The notes: generated by a model not told the origin, from the sequence alone. A stretch of 64,000 nt of DNA from Herbaspirillum sp. CF444 (GCF_000282135.1 NZ_AKJW01000088.1:62001-126000); one strand, 5' to 3'. Shown: positions 40,262-49,468, counted from the first letter of the stretch. Numbers and translations are program-made.

Positions 40262-40997
40262 ATGGAAGCGCAAACGATAGGCATTGATCTGGCGAAGAAT
40301 GTTTTTCAGGCGCACGGTGTGGATCGGCATGGCCATCTTGTGTTGCGAAAACACTGAGACGGGTTGAGATGACGGTATTTTTCGCTAATTTGCTGCCGGC
40401 ATTGATTGGTATGGAAGCTTGTGGTGGCGCATATTACTGGGCACGTAAATTGGCTGCCTTTGGGCATAAGGTTTGGCTGATTCCCGCTGAATTCGTCAAG
40501 CCCTATGTCAAGAGCAACAAGAGCGATGTGCGTGATGCCGAAGCTATTTGTGAAGCGGTAGCGCGACCCAATATGAGATTCGTTGCGGTGAAGTTAATCG
40601 AACAGCAGGCCATACTTTCGTTGCATCGAGCGAGGGAGCGGTTAAGGTGCGCACCGCACAAGCGAATCAACTCTGGGGTCTGCTAGCAGAGTATGGGATG
40701 ATTCTTCCGCAAGGGAGCCGCAATCTTGAGAAGATGCTGCCCTCAATGTTGGCGGAGGCTCACTTCCGCTTCCTGAATTTCTTATCAATACGCTCCAAGC
40801 GCTGCTAGATAACTTTCGTCGACTTAACCGTCTTGCTCAAGATATCGAGAACGAAATCCGGCGTTGGCATGTGGCCAACGAAGCAAGCCGAAGACTTGAG
40901 CACATACCAGGAATTGGTCCGCTTACAGCCATGGCATTAGTTGCCGGGAGATGCTCGGACTTTCCAGAGTGCTCTACCCTGCGGGATTTCAACTAGG
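40262..40997 (+). pseudogene. IS110-family transposase, frameshifted and truncated
   Basis: It starts MEAQTIGIDLAKNVFQAHGV (catalytic Asp in GIDLAK), hits a stop at about 40355, and continues in other frames: LLPALIGMEACGGAYYWARK, EFVKPYVKSNKSDVRDAEAI, LLAEYGMILPQGSRNLEKML and LEHIPGIGPLTAMALVAG. Similarity ends near 40995, before the catalytic Ser domain is complete, and the next gene's stop follows at 41023. It differs in sequence from the copies at 18 and 25 kb, so it is a third IS110-type lineage here. Confidence 0.85.
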
Positions 40998-41022
40998 TGA
41001 CCTCCGCGAGGCCTCGGACAAA

Positions 41023-42684
41023 TCATTCTTGAGAAGCCGGGTCGGCGGTCACGCTGGCTTTCAACTGCTCAAGGGGGGTGCAATCAATTCTCGGCGTAAG
41101 GGTCATCGTGAAACTGCCGGTAGTCGGGGTCACATAGACGGACATCAAAGACGTGTAGACCCCTGGTTGCTTGGAGTCCTGAAAAAATGGCGTGAGGCTT
41201 CCAATTTGTTTGGCTGCCGTCGGCGGATTTGCGCTGATCGCCAGACTCAATCTCTGCTCCATCCCGGAAACAGCCTGATCGTACTTATTTTTGATGACAA
41301 GAGTCAGTTTAACGCCATCCGTCTCCTTAAGAGTTGCTGGGGTTACCGTAAATGTGGTGTGTGCAAGGTCAAGAATTTGCCCCACATTATCGGACGGCTG
41401 CATCGCACGCACGGTAACCAGCGTTTTCAAATCGCCAACAGCCGAGCTGTTCCCCAGAGCGTTTAACAAAGTCGGCCGAATGGTCACCGGCGTAGTCGCG
41501 CACATGTGTGCACGGAGCTCGGAAGCATACACACCAGGCTGCCTCTCTTCGATGGGGCTTTCCGAAAATTGGTCAAACGTTTGTTCCGTGCCTCGATATG
41601 GTGTCGACAGCCCATAGCCAAGATACTTTGCTAAGCCGGTCAATGGCTGTCCGGCCGCGTTCTTAGCAGTCAATACCAACTGGCTGCTGCTTACCCCGTT
41701 GCCTTCGATCTCTGCTGGCGCGCTCGTGAGATGGCTTTGTACCTCATCGATGATAAGATTTTTGTCAATCTGATCCTTCGGGTTGAAACTAAACTGTGCA
41801 CTACCAGCATTGCTCGCCGGTAATGCGACCTGGACTATAGGCACTACGATGGAGCGTCCGCTAGACAAGTAAAATTGTTGCTGAGCGACTTTCGCTCCAG
41901 CCAACCCCCGGTTAGAAGGTTCGGCCACATAAAAGAAGGCTTGGATCGGCATCACCTTCGGGTCATTGTCCCAATGATCCAGCACGATCTCGTTTTCTGC
42001 CTTGACATAGGTTGCTTGCTGACTCAAGGGAACGCTATCAATAGTTTGGTTCCGTGCACCGATCAGTGCTTGGAACAGCGCGATTTCATTCCTTTGAAAG
42101 GTAAAACCACACGAATGCGCTGAGGACGCTGGGCGATCTCCGGCCGGGACATCATCGTGCAGAAACTTCTTGACCCAGTCGCCTGCTGTCTTAATCGGAG
42201 GGGTTAGGGTATCGCACAATGCACTGGCCGCGCCTCCCTCGCTGTTTTGTCCACACATGTCAGGACGATTGACAGTATCTCCGTCGAAGGGAAAGCCACA
42301 AAGCACCTTTGCCTTGTTTTTGCCCAGTGGTGTTTTCTCCGGCGGATAGAAAATAATTCCCATGCTGGATGCAAAGGCAAGCTCAGTAAAGTTTGAATCT
42401 TTTCTCAAAAAGGAGAATGACATTCCTCTGTTAGTTTTAGATTCCCATATTGTGTGAGACGAGCTGCCGGGTACGGCCGTACCGCGGATTAAAACTCCGG
42501 AACATTGGATCCCACTCTTGCCATCAGTCTGATCACCACAGTAAGCGGGCGTATCGTTGTACGCCCGGGTCATTTCGCAGGCAGCTACCTCGCCTGGCGA
42601 ACCGGTGCAAGTAGTGTTGTCGGCGGCGACTTGCAGGCTCAAGGTTGCCAACACGACGACAATGAATGTGTGATACAGGCTCAT
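41023..42684 (-). CDS. Secreted protein with Ig-like (Big1) repeats, halovibrin-like head
   Basis: The 553-residue protein has signal peptide MSLYHTFIVVVLATLSLQVA. Residues 25-220 are cysteine-rich (CTGSPGEVAACEM, CGDQTDGKSGIQCSGVLIRG, FSFLRKDSNFTELAFASSMG, CGFPFDG). They recall proteins annotated as halovibrin HvnA/HvnC, an assignment made from memory and tentative. Residues about 340-440 and 450-545 look like two Big1-type Ig domains (SSSQLVLTAKNAAGQPLTGL, DGVKLTLVIKNKYDQAVSGM), each closing with PGVY. Such proteins are extracellular or surface-exposed. No good ribosome site is visible. Its 3' end abuts an IS110 remnant. Confidence 0.6.
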   Translation of the reverse strand: MSLYHTFIVVVLATLSLQVAADNTTCTGSPGEVAACEMTRAYNDTPAYCGDQTDGKSGIQCSGVLIRGTAVPGSSSHTIWESKTNRGMSFSFLRKDSNFTELAFASSMGIIFYPPEKTPLGKNKAKVLCGFPFDGDTVNRPDMCGQNSEGGAASALCDTLTPPIKTAGDWVKKFLHDDVPAGDRPASSAHSCGFTFQRNEIALFQALIGARNQTIDSVPLSQQATYVKAENEIVLDHWDNDPKVMPIQAFFYVAEPSNRGLAGAKVAQQQFYLSSGRSIVVPIVQVALPASNAGSAQFSFNPKDQIDKNLIIDEVQSHLTSAPAEIEGNGVSSSQLVLTAKNAAGQPLTGLAKYLGYGLSTPYRGTEQTFDQFSESPIEERQPGVYASELRAHMCATTPVTIRPTLLNALGNSSAVGDLKTLVTVRAMQPSDNVGQILDLAHTTFTVTPATLKETDGVKLTLVIKNKYDQAVSGMEQRLSLAISANPPTAAKQIGSLTPFFQDSKQPGVYTSLMSVYVTPTTGSFTMTLTPRIDCTPLEQLKASVTADPASQE

Positions 42685-43419
42685 GGTTTTAGGGGGCCTT
42701 TTGTGGTCAATGAATACGGTCGGTCGCGTGCTTGCTACCTATCCTTCCCTCTGAACGGTCAACGCCGATCCTTTCGGCATCGCCATAATCTGTGACTTCT
42801 ACGAATACCTGTCTAACATGGTTTGCACGGCAAGAAATAGGTTGCGATCCTACGCCCCCCTTCAGATCATTGAAGTGCATAGTCATGCAGATTTGAGATT
42901 TACTTAAACTAGATGTCTTTTTAACAAAATAACGAAGCAGAAAAACCAACAATCAGATACTTCGCCGCACCAGCGAAATTTCTTGATTGTTCTTGTGCTT
43001 ATGAATAGCGTGGGGTAAGTTAATAATGATCTAGAAAACGGCATCCGGTCAAGCTCGGAGCGACTTCTTGCTTCATCATGTAAGTCAAACTACATTTCCA
43101 TTACTATATTTTTAGCGATGGAGTGGCGGGAAGATTTCTCAATCAGCATTGCCATCCTCAGCTTAGTGTCGAAATAGTTCTAAGGTGTGTTGACCTTGAG
43201 CAAGGCTTGGCCTCGAAGGGCTGTTAGCTTCGGCTGGTCGCGTGCCGAGGTATGGCAATGCGGATTTCGAGGAGGTCTTCAACGACAGCACTATTGCGTC
43301 CGCCCATCAACATGCCGCCGACGCACCCGGAAAATACGACCAAGCGTCGGGGGCGATCACGGGGGAACTGAGTACGAAGATTCACATCATATTCATTTTA
43401 AAAAAATCCAATACAAAAT
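42685..43419. other. Gene-poor stretch
   Basis: No convincing gene. A frame near 43242-43433 reads YGNADFEEVFNDSTIASAHQ but lacks a start context or recognisable family. It may be the tail of something lost. Confidence 0.4.
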
Positions 43420-44184
43420 ATGTACCTAACTAAATACATCGTAATTTTATTGGCATTTTCACTAGGATCAACTGCCTCGCATGCCGATGATGTGGATCCT
43501 GATAATTTATGGAAAATTGTCAGCTTACGTTGTGTCCCTGATCAGAAAGAGTTCGGTTCCCCAGCTCCGTGTGAGACGGTTGACCCAAGCAATGGTTATG
43601 TCATTCTTAGAGACGTAAGCGCCGAAAAGCCGACCAATCGGCTATTAATACCGACTATGCGCATAGTAGGGCTTGGAGGTATTGGCAAAGAAGGGGCTAT
43701 AAATTATTGGAGATTCGGCTGGCAAGCACGTCGGAGCGTGCTCAGTCGTGATTATGTCGGCATGGCAGTTAACTCTGATATCAGGAGAAGTCAAGCCCAG
43801 CTACATATTCATATAGATTGTCTATCTAAATATGTCGTTGATGAACTAAAAAAATGGGAAGCCAATGCAAAGAATACGGCCACTAGGACGTGGCAGAGAC
43901 CATTCGACGAAAAAAGTGGTGACCTTGCACCATATCGTACCATGCGCATCGAGAGCGACGACTTATCCGACGTTGATCCATCCAAGCTTGTCTATGACTC
44001 GCTTGGAGCCGACAAGGCATCAATGCCGTTGCACACGATTGTCGTTGCGGGTGTCTCCGCTTCAGATCGTTTCAAGGCAGGTTTTTACATTCTTGACAGC
44101 GTCGCCTCTGAGACACCATCAAATCACGGTTCCGGTGAGCGGCTGCTGGACCACAAGTGCGCGATCGCGGCTTCGTTACGTTAA
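43420..44184 (+). CDS. cdh: CDP-diacylglycerol diphosphatase
   Basis: The 254-residue protein has signal peptide MYLTKYIVILLAFSLGSTAS. The mature part matches Cdh: LWKIVSLRCVPDQKE, NGYVILRDVSAEKPTNRLL, PTMRIVGLGG, NYWRFGWQARRSVL and MAVNSDIRRSQAQLHIHIDC. HIHID is the HIT-like catalytic motif. It hydrolyses CDP-diacylglycerol to CMP and phosphatidate at the membrane. Low GC and no Shine-Dalgarno sequence suggest a transferred gene. A terminator-like hairpin follows at 44348. No phospholipid genes are nearby. Confidence 0.88.
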   Translation: MYLTKYIVILLAFSLGSTASHADDVDPDNLWKIVSLRCVPDQKEFGSPAPCETVDPSNGYVILRDVSAEKPTNRLLIPTMRIVGLGGIGKEGAINYWRFGWQARRSVLSRDYVGMAVNSDIRRSQAQLHIHIDCLSKYVVDELKKWEANAKNTATRTWQRPFDEKSGDLAPYRTMRIESDDLSDVDPSKLVYDSLGADKASMPLHTIVVAGVSASDRFKAGFYILDSVASETPSNHGSGERLLDHKCAIAASLR

Positions 44185-44347
44185 GCCGTTCGGGGCGAAC
44201 CGAGCGGAGGCCGCTTATATGGTTATCACGGCCATATGAACGACCGAGAAAAACATTAAACAACGAAACACTGGCTCAACGGTTTTATCAATCTTTTGCA
44301 TCCACCGGTTGAACCCGCCGCCAGGAGCAGACGTCGGGAACAAAGAA

Positions 44348-44375
44348 AAGGCTCGCTCATACGCGGGCTTTTTTA
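44348..44375 (+). terminator. Terminator downstream of cdh
   Basis: A 9-bp stem AAGGCTCGC/GCGGGCTTT with two G-U pairs and loop TCATAC is followed by TTTT. The flanking 44185-44347 and 44376-44730 hold no supported gene. Confidence 0.6.
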
Positions 44376-44730
44376 TATTAAATTTAGAAGAGAATGCCTA
44401 TAGATCTGATCGTTATCGGTGGCAGCATTGATGCGACTGAGTGGTAACTTTGAGATGCGAACAGGTGGAAAGTGACTCATACGATCTGTTGGAAATGTTG
44501 ATGCGAATACTCACACAAGCAGTATTGCCTCATTCGGACCACGGATCGCTCAACACACCGGTGAAGATTTCCAGCGTTTGCTTGATGCCAGCGGTATCAT
44601 TTTGAGTAGACGATGCTATTGCACTCGTGACGCAGGCATTCAAATTGTTGGCTACCTTCGCTCAGTACAATTTGAAAATCTACTAAGCGTTTAGCGTATG
44701 TGTCCGTGACAGCGGGGAAGTGCTGAATGC

Positions 44731-44922
44731 TTAGCTGATTCCGCGCAGTTTCATGCAGGTCTCACACATCCATATTTTTTTGCCGTTGCGATTGAGGTAG
44801 GACCCAGCAGCGGCATCGGCGTACCCTTGATGGTATCTGCAAAATAATTTCTTGGTCAATCGATTTACATTGGATGTTAGCTGATATTTTTCATTGGCGT
44901 TCGTCATGTTGGGCAATTTCAT
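44731..44922 (-). CDS. Small hypothetical protein with Cys/His pattern
   Basis: The predicted 63-residue protein ends LNRNGKKIWMCETCMKLRGI. CRYH in the middle and CETC near the end could form a zinc site. It is unrecognised. It starts 10 bp after the stop of the 232-residue gene upstream and so may be co-transcribed with it. A non-coding origin is possible. Confidence 0.45.
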   Translation of the reverse strand: MKLPNMTNANEKYQLTSNVNRLTKKLFCRYHQGYADAAAGSYLNRNGKKIWMCETCMKLRGIS

Positions 44923-44932
44923 GGCAGGCCGA

Positions 44933-45631
44933 TCAATGATGCATGCTATTCAAAAGATTTAATACGGATTTTGTGTTCGAATCGATTTCTTTCAAGGCGC
45001 CCAGCCAATGGCTGATAACGCGTTTGACACTCGGTTCTGGTTGCGTATCGCGCCATACTGACAATATCCGATGGTATCCAATCATATCTGCTCGTTGCAC
45101 GCAATAAGCGATAGTCAACTGCGTCTTCTCGAGATCGCTGAGTATTCTTGGAAACTTTCCGGCGCGCTCCAACAATGCAATTTTCTCGACTGTGTTTTCT
45201 TGAATATCCTGTAGATGAGCGGTAATCAACGGAAGCCCCATTGGATTGGGATGGGTATTGACCTTGACGTCTTCTGCATCACTATTTCCAATTTTTACTT
45301 TCAAAATGTCGTACTTATCACAAGAAATCAGGCGTGCCGATGGGATATTCGTTTTCGTCCAGGGGAATAAATCATTCTTTTGTGTCACGAGCATGCGTAG
45401 CTTATTTTTAAAGCCATGCTCTAGTCCCGGAGGTGTATCTGCACCTTCCATTTCCCAGATGTGGTTCATGAGATTTTCACGCTCTTCTGGATCGGAAAAT
45501 AGGCTGAGATTCCAGGCAAGACAGCAGACCATTGCTATTTTTTTTCTCGCTTCCAGATCCTTAATAAATAGAAGATGAGGAAGTGCGAAGGTAGAAAAAC
45601 AAGATGCTACCGAGGACTGTTTGATTTTCAT
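44933..45631 (-). CDS. Hypothetical protein downstream of the Rhs tip (possible partner)
   Basis: The 232-residue, probably alpha-helical and cytoplasmic protein starts MKIKQSSVASCFSTFALPHL and contains ARKKIAMVCCLAWNLSLFSD and VKRVISHWLGALKEIDSNTK. I do not recognise the family. It lies about 190 bp downstream of the Rhs C-terminal gene on the same strand, the place where an immunity protein or chaperone is normally found. That role is inference from position only. Low GC. Confidence 0.6.
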   Translation of the reverse strand: MKIKQSSVASCFSTFALPHLLFIKDLEARKKIAMVCCLAWNLSLFSDPEERENLMNHIWEMEGADTPPGLEHGFKNKLRMLVTQKNDLFPWTKTNIPSARLISCDKYDILKVKIGNSDAEDVKVNTHPNPMGLPLITAHLQDIQENTVEKIALLERAGKFPRILSDLEKTQLTIAYCVQRADMIGYHRILSVWRDTQPEPSVKRVISHWLGALKEIDSNTKSVLNLLNSMHH

Positions 45632-45820
45632 GTGCGTACACTCGTGTGAAAATAAATTTCTGGTTTTTTACCCCCTTCAAGCTTTCGTCGAACGGCGTAA
45701 GTGCGGTCAAGAAAATCTCCGACTTTGTCACCACTCGCAATGATTGGGGTAATGAAAATCAATTTTTGTTTTGATCGTTCCTGCTTAAATGCTGCGCATG
45801 AGATGTGGAAAAACCTTAGT

Positions 45821-46966
45821 TCAAATGAGGGGCATGTTTTGCCTGAATGCGAAGCTGACCATGCCAGGTCCGAACGGTATAAGTTGGTCTGGATAATGTC
45901 TCTGGAAGTAATCCCGAAACTCCGTTTCTGGTCTCAGACCTTCAAAATGCTCTCGAATGTGCAGCGCGTTAGGATGAAAGCGAAGAACATTCCTTCCTGG
46001 AAAAGTGTCGCTCGTACTCGGTATGGGGAGTCCACGCTTCAAAACCCATCCTGCGCGGTATGGCGTGTGTCCCAGAACGGTATCTTGCATCCATCGAAGC
46101 GTATCCGTTTGTATCTCGGACAGAGGAGTCAGATAGGTTCTGAACCGTAGCACTCCCGGTGTGATCTGAAGGGGGGCGCCATTCCTCTGCCTTACTGTCA
46201 GGGTGTCTCCTTGCAGTGTCTCTCGGTACATGACTTCTTCAATGGACGCTTCATAGTCATGAACGAGGTCACGCATTCGTGTGGATGACCGGGCCACCTG
46301 CTGGAGACTGACCCCATCCAGATGGGCGGCAATCTGGCAAAACATTTCGGGGGGGAGGTTCTCCAACGTGGAGGCAGGATGGGCGATGTTCTCGGCCATG
46401 GTGGCACCGGCGGCAAGTGCACCTCTGCCGCTCAGGCCAGTATGCGTGAGCATGCTTAGACGGGTCCTGAGTCCTGCTGTTGCCCTGTATGTGCCAGAAA
46501 CCAAGCCATGCGTCAGGCCTACCGCTCCGGTTCCCATCGACACCCACCCCAGGATCGCTGACGCTTGCGGATCCACATCTTCGCTTGCCCCACTGGCAAT
46601 GGCGCTCACATCTGCAAGCACACCAGTTATTCCTACCGCCAGTGAGACCGCCGAGGTCGATTCGATGGCGGCCATGATGCTACCAGTGGCCGCCATCGAG
46701 GCTCCCGTCGTCACAATCGTCAGCGCCAGTCCGGCAATGCCCATACCGATACCCAGCCACGCCTGCCAGCTCAGGTGCCCCGATGGGTCCGCATAATTGA
46801 CTGGATCGCCTGCGCAATACGCATACGCATTGATGCCTCCGGCCCCAAACGGACTCCACGCATCCGGACTGTTGAATCGCATCAGCATCGGGTTATATGC
46901 CCGATAGCCATTACCCAGGTGATAAGTGCCACTCACCGGATCCCGACGCTGGCCGTTATAGCCCAA
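45821..46966 (-). CDS. Orphan Rhs/TccC-type C-terminal tip with F-box-like segment
   Basis: Residues 1-63 are the end of an Rhs core: LLGYNGQRRDPVSGTYHLGN, YRAYNPMLMRFNSPDAWSPF and PVNYADPSGH. Residues 64-160 are a Gly/Ala-rich hydrophobic segment. Residues 203-236 read LPPEMFCQIAAHLDGVSLQQ and then VARSSTRMRDLV, matching the F-box pattern that in eukaryotes binds Skp1. The last 140 residues are unrecognised. No upstream Rhs repeats exist: the frame stops 55 bp upstream and no ATG is available. It is either a displaced tip or expressed from TTG at 46966, with GGAGG too far upstream to be ideal. Confidence 0.75.
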   Translation of the reverse strand: MGYNGQRRDPVSGTYHLGNGYRAYNPMLMRFNSPDAWSPFGAGGINAYAYCAGDPVNYADPSGHLSWQAWLGIGMGIAGLALTIVTTGASMAATGSIMAAIESTSAVSLAVGITGVLADVSAIASGASEDVDPQASAILGWVSMGTGAVGLTHGLVSGTYRATAGLRTRLSMLTHTGLSGRGALAAGATMAENIAHPASTLENLPPEMFCQIAAHLDGVSLQQVARSSTRMRDLVHDYEASIEEVMYRETLQGDTLTVRQRNGAPLQITPGVLRFRTYLTPLSEIQTDTLRWMQDTVLGHTPYRAGWVLKRGLPIPSTSDTFPGRNVLRFHPNALHIREHFEGLRPETEFRDYFQRHYPDQLIPFGPGMVSFAFRQNMPLI

Positions 46967-47116
46967 CAGAACATCTGTTATTTCATCCTCCGTTTGTTTG
47001 GTACTTGCAATTATTCAATACATGGATATTTTTTGTGTCAAAAGGAAATAAATAAAGACGGTATGGTTTTGATTGTCGCTACTTTTAGATTTGACTGACA
47101 AATGCACTCAACATCT

Positions 47117-47962
47117 TTAAATTGGCTGTAACGCCGGGTAGGTAAAGAGAAAAAAATGCGTAGCGTTCAAGCCGAAATGGCTCAGAACCGCAACTTGAAA
47201 GCCTCCAAAGCGATAGGCCAATCCGTAACCGACACCAGCGAGGCTCGCCAGTGCAACCAATTGCCAACCGCCTGTTGCATGTGACAACCCGAATAAGAAT
47301 GCCGCGACACCAATCGCCAACGCATCTTTATATGGGTATTGCTTCAGCATGCGACTTATGCCACCTTGCAAGTAGCCGCGGAAAAACGCTTCTTCGGCAA
47401 AAGAGACGAGTAACAGATTGTTGAGCGCCCATAACCAGCTGACCGCAGGAAATTTGGGTTCCCATGCGACCACCCCCAGCGCTATCGCTAGCGCCATGCA
47501 GGCCACTGTCGTGATCAGCGTAGTACTTACGCCTGCGATGAGCGTTGTCCGCAGGTCGCGCAACGACCGAATCCAGGGAAACAGCAGCACCAGCCAGAAG
47601 CCGACCAGAGGCTTGTCCAAGTTGAGGTACATAGTAAAAGGGGCGGCATCCGCTGTGATACGTTCTGGCCCAAAAACCTTGGGGTTGTGAAAGCCTGGAA
47701 ATAAATGAAGGCTGAGTGCAAGAGCGAGCCCAATAAATAGGGCGTGTCCAAAATATTGCCAAGGCCGAGGACGCTGCTCTGTGACTGCGGTGGCTGCCAA
47801 TAGCAACAAAATGATGGGAATGGCTGCCGCTATGCTGAGTTGCCCATGCAGCAGCGCGACACCATAAGCTGTCAGCAGCAGCGCCAGACTTAAAAACCAG
47901 AAATTGCCTAACAATGTCACGAAAGCTGCAAGAAAAATAGCGGACCACTGCATTGCAAACAT
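47117..47962 (-). CDS. CPBP family intramembrane glutamic endopeptidase
   Basis: The 281-residue protein has about eight hydrophobic helices. CPBP/Abi motifs: SFAEEAFFRGYLQGG (catalytic Glu-Glu and Arg) near residue 190, AFLFGLSHATGG, and a final HFGLNATHFFLF. Family knowledge: membrane proteases related to Rce1, used for prenyl-protein, bacteriocin self-protection or peptide maturation. ATG 47962 follows GGAGAAAG. An alternative start at 48022 adds 20 residues. It lies 84 bp downstream of a 96-residue unknown gene on the same strand, possibly in one operon. Confidence 0.9.
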   Translation of the reverse strand: MFAMQWSAIFLAAFVTLLGNFWFLSLALLLTAYGVALLHGQLSIAAAIPIILLLLAATAVTEQRPRPWQYFGHALFIGLALALSLHLFPGFHNPKVFGPERITADAAPFTMYLNLDKPLVGFWLVLLFPWIRSLRDLRTTLIAGVSTTLITTVACMALAIALGVVAWEPKFPAVSWLWALNNLLLVSFAEEAFFRGYLQGGISRMLKQYPYKDALAIGVAAFLFGLSHATGGWQLVALASLAGVGYGLAYRFGGFQVAVLSHFGLNATHFFLFTYPALQPI

Positions 47963-48046
47963 AGTTTTCTTTCTCCATAAAAAATAGAAAATCCGTTTTA
48001 AGCTATCGGTCGCGCTCGGCACGAAGCTGGCATTTGTGTGAACTCA

Positions 48047-48337
48047 CTAAGGAGCTGCTGATCGCCATCGTCCGAAGCCGTCGCTGGAGCTAATCCGCGC
48101 CAATGGCACCGCGCGGAACGCGCCTGTCGGCTCATTATCTAGTTTCACCCATGCGAATTTTTCGCCATTGCCAACATGCCGACGGATGGCTGCAACGAAG
48201 CCGACTAGGATGTCATCATCAAGGGTGTTGAATGTGATGCGGTCCATGATCTCGGGTGGTTGCATCACAAAGTCTCGCTGTGCTGACACCTGTGTGTTCG
48301 AGTTGAGCGAAGTGGCGAATTTTTGTTTTGCTCTCAT
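48047..48337 (-). CDS. Small protein of unknown function
   Basis: The 96-residue protein has a good AAGGAG 8 bases before the ATG at 48337. Sequence features: IMDRITFNTLDDDILVGFVA, GEKFAWVKLDNEPTGAFRAV, and the C-terminal tail GFGRWRSAAP. No signal peptide and no known domain. It is followed by the CPBP protease gene and preceded, 309 bp away, by a 2OG oxygenase gene. A precursor-peptide role is conceivable but rests on context only. Confidence 0.6.
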   Translation of the reverse strand: MRAKQKFATSLNSNTQVSAQRDFVMQPPEIMDRITFNTLDDDILVGFVAAIRRHVGNGEKFAWVKLDNEPTGAFRAVPLARISSSDGFGRWRSAAP

Positions 48338-48439
48338 GAGTTTTTCTCCTTTGCGGCCATGACATAACGCATGTAAAAGTAATCGACGGCAAGCATGCAG
48401 CCATAAAGCCTTTGCGTTCTACCGAAGGCTCTTCAGCTA

Positions 48440-48460
48440 TTGTGTGACTCGATTACACAA
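48440..48460. promoter_or_regulatory. Imperfect palindrome upstream of the small gene
   Basis: TTGTGTGA and TTACACAA are separated by CTCGA (7 of 8 positions paired), about 100 bp upstream of the ATG at 48337. It could be an operator. Nothing else is seen in 48338-48646. Confidence 0.35.
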
Positions 48461-48646
48461 CCCACGCAGCAGTGCGCATCCTTAAAGTGGATCAAGCCCT
48501 TGGCATCATGAAAGGAAGGCCATGGATGCTTTACCAGAATGTGTTTCGAATACATATTTGCCTGGCTAGGTGTTCAAGGTCTCTTCTCGTTGCAATTCGT
48601 CTCACTTACGACACTTGCGATCGGTCAGCGTCACCGCAATGCTGAT

Positions 48647-49468
48647 TCAGTCTTTTTGCTTGTTGACCAGATGCTTGCCGCGGCCAATCTTCAGTGTCTT
48701 CGATACGAAATTGCGCAAGCGGTTGTCAAATACACCGATAAATCGTTTCAGCTTTTCTTCAGGACGGCCGGAAAATGACGTGACGTGGAAATAGTCCGAT
48801 TCGTCGGGCGAGATGGCGGAGAAATAATAATTGGACACGCAGCAGCGCGGGCGATTGGCTTTGACCGGGCTGACCGAGTGCCAGCTGAGCTTGTTCGTTT
48901 CCATCACGACCAGACGATTGAAGTGCGATGTCAAGGTCTTGGGGACGGTTCTGTCTTCATTCCACAGCTCGAAATTCCCGCCATTTTCCAACGCCCAGTC
49001 AGGCGACACGTAATAGAGCAGGTTCAGGCGACGATACCGTTCCCGATTGGCGTCATGGCTGTTGTCGATATGCGGATTCAGATAGTCGCCTTCGAACATC
49101 ATCGACAAGCCGCCGGCGTACAACTTTGGATCGGGTTCGATTTTCGTCAGGCCGACGATGTCGGAGACCAGATCAACGATCTGCGAATCCTGAAAAGCGT
49201 AAGTAATGTCCGCCAGGATCTGGTCGTACGCATCCAGATTGGCGGACGTTCTTTTCTTCTCGCGAAACGACTCGCGATTGAAGAAGCCGTCGCCATTTTT
49301 CGGGAATGCCTGATAGATGCTATTGCACAAATCCGGCGGCAACAGATTGTCGATGACGAAGTGTCTGGTCGTCGTGCCTTCGGGATGCTGCCATTGCTGC
49401 TGAATGCTGTCCCGGTTCTCGTTGAGCTTATTGACAAGCAACGTGACAAAGGTGTTTTTATCCGACAT
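48647..49468 (-). CDS. 2-oxoglutarate/Fe(II)-dependent oxygenase, prolyl hydroxylase-like
   Basis: In the 273-residue protein, metal ligands are His133 and Asp135 in NPHIDNSHD and His197 in LSWHSVSPV; a nearby Arg in KANRPRCC would bind 2-oxoglutarate. The N-terminal part (HFVIDNLLPPDLCNSIYQAF) is typical of the prolyl-4-hydroxylase-like subfamily. The reaction is hydroxylation of a protein side chain or small molecule. GC is typical of the core genome. The transcript ends into the small gene/CPBP pair, but 309 bp away. Confidence 0.9.
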   Translation of the reverse strand: MSDKNTFVTLLVNKLNENRDSIQQQWQHPEGTTTRHFVIDNLLPPDLCNSIYQAFPKNGDGFFNRESFREKKRTSANLDAYDQILADITYAFQDSQIVDLVSDIVGLTKIEPDPKLYAGGLSMMFEGDYLNPHIDNSHDANRERYRRLNLLYYVSPDWALENGGNFELWNEDRTVPKTLTSHFNRLVVMETNKLSWHSVSPVKANRPRCCVSNYYFSAISPDESDYFHVTSFSGRPEEKLKRFIGVFDNRLRNFVSKTLKIGRGKHLVNKQKD

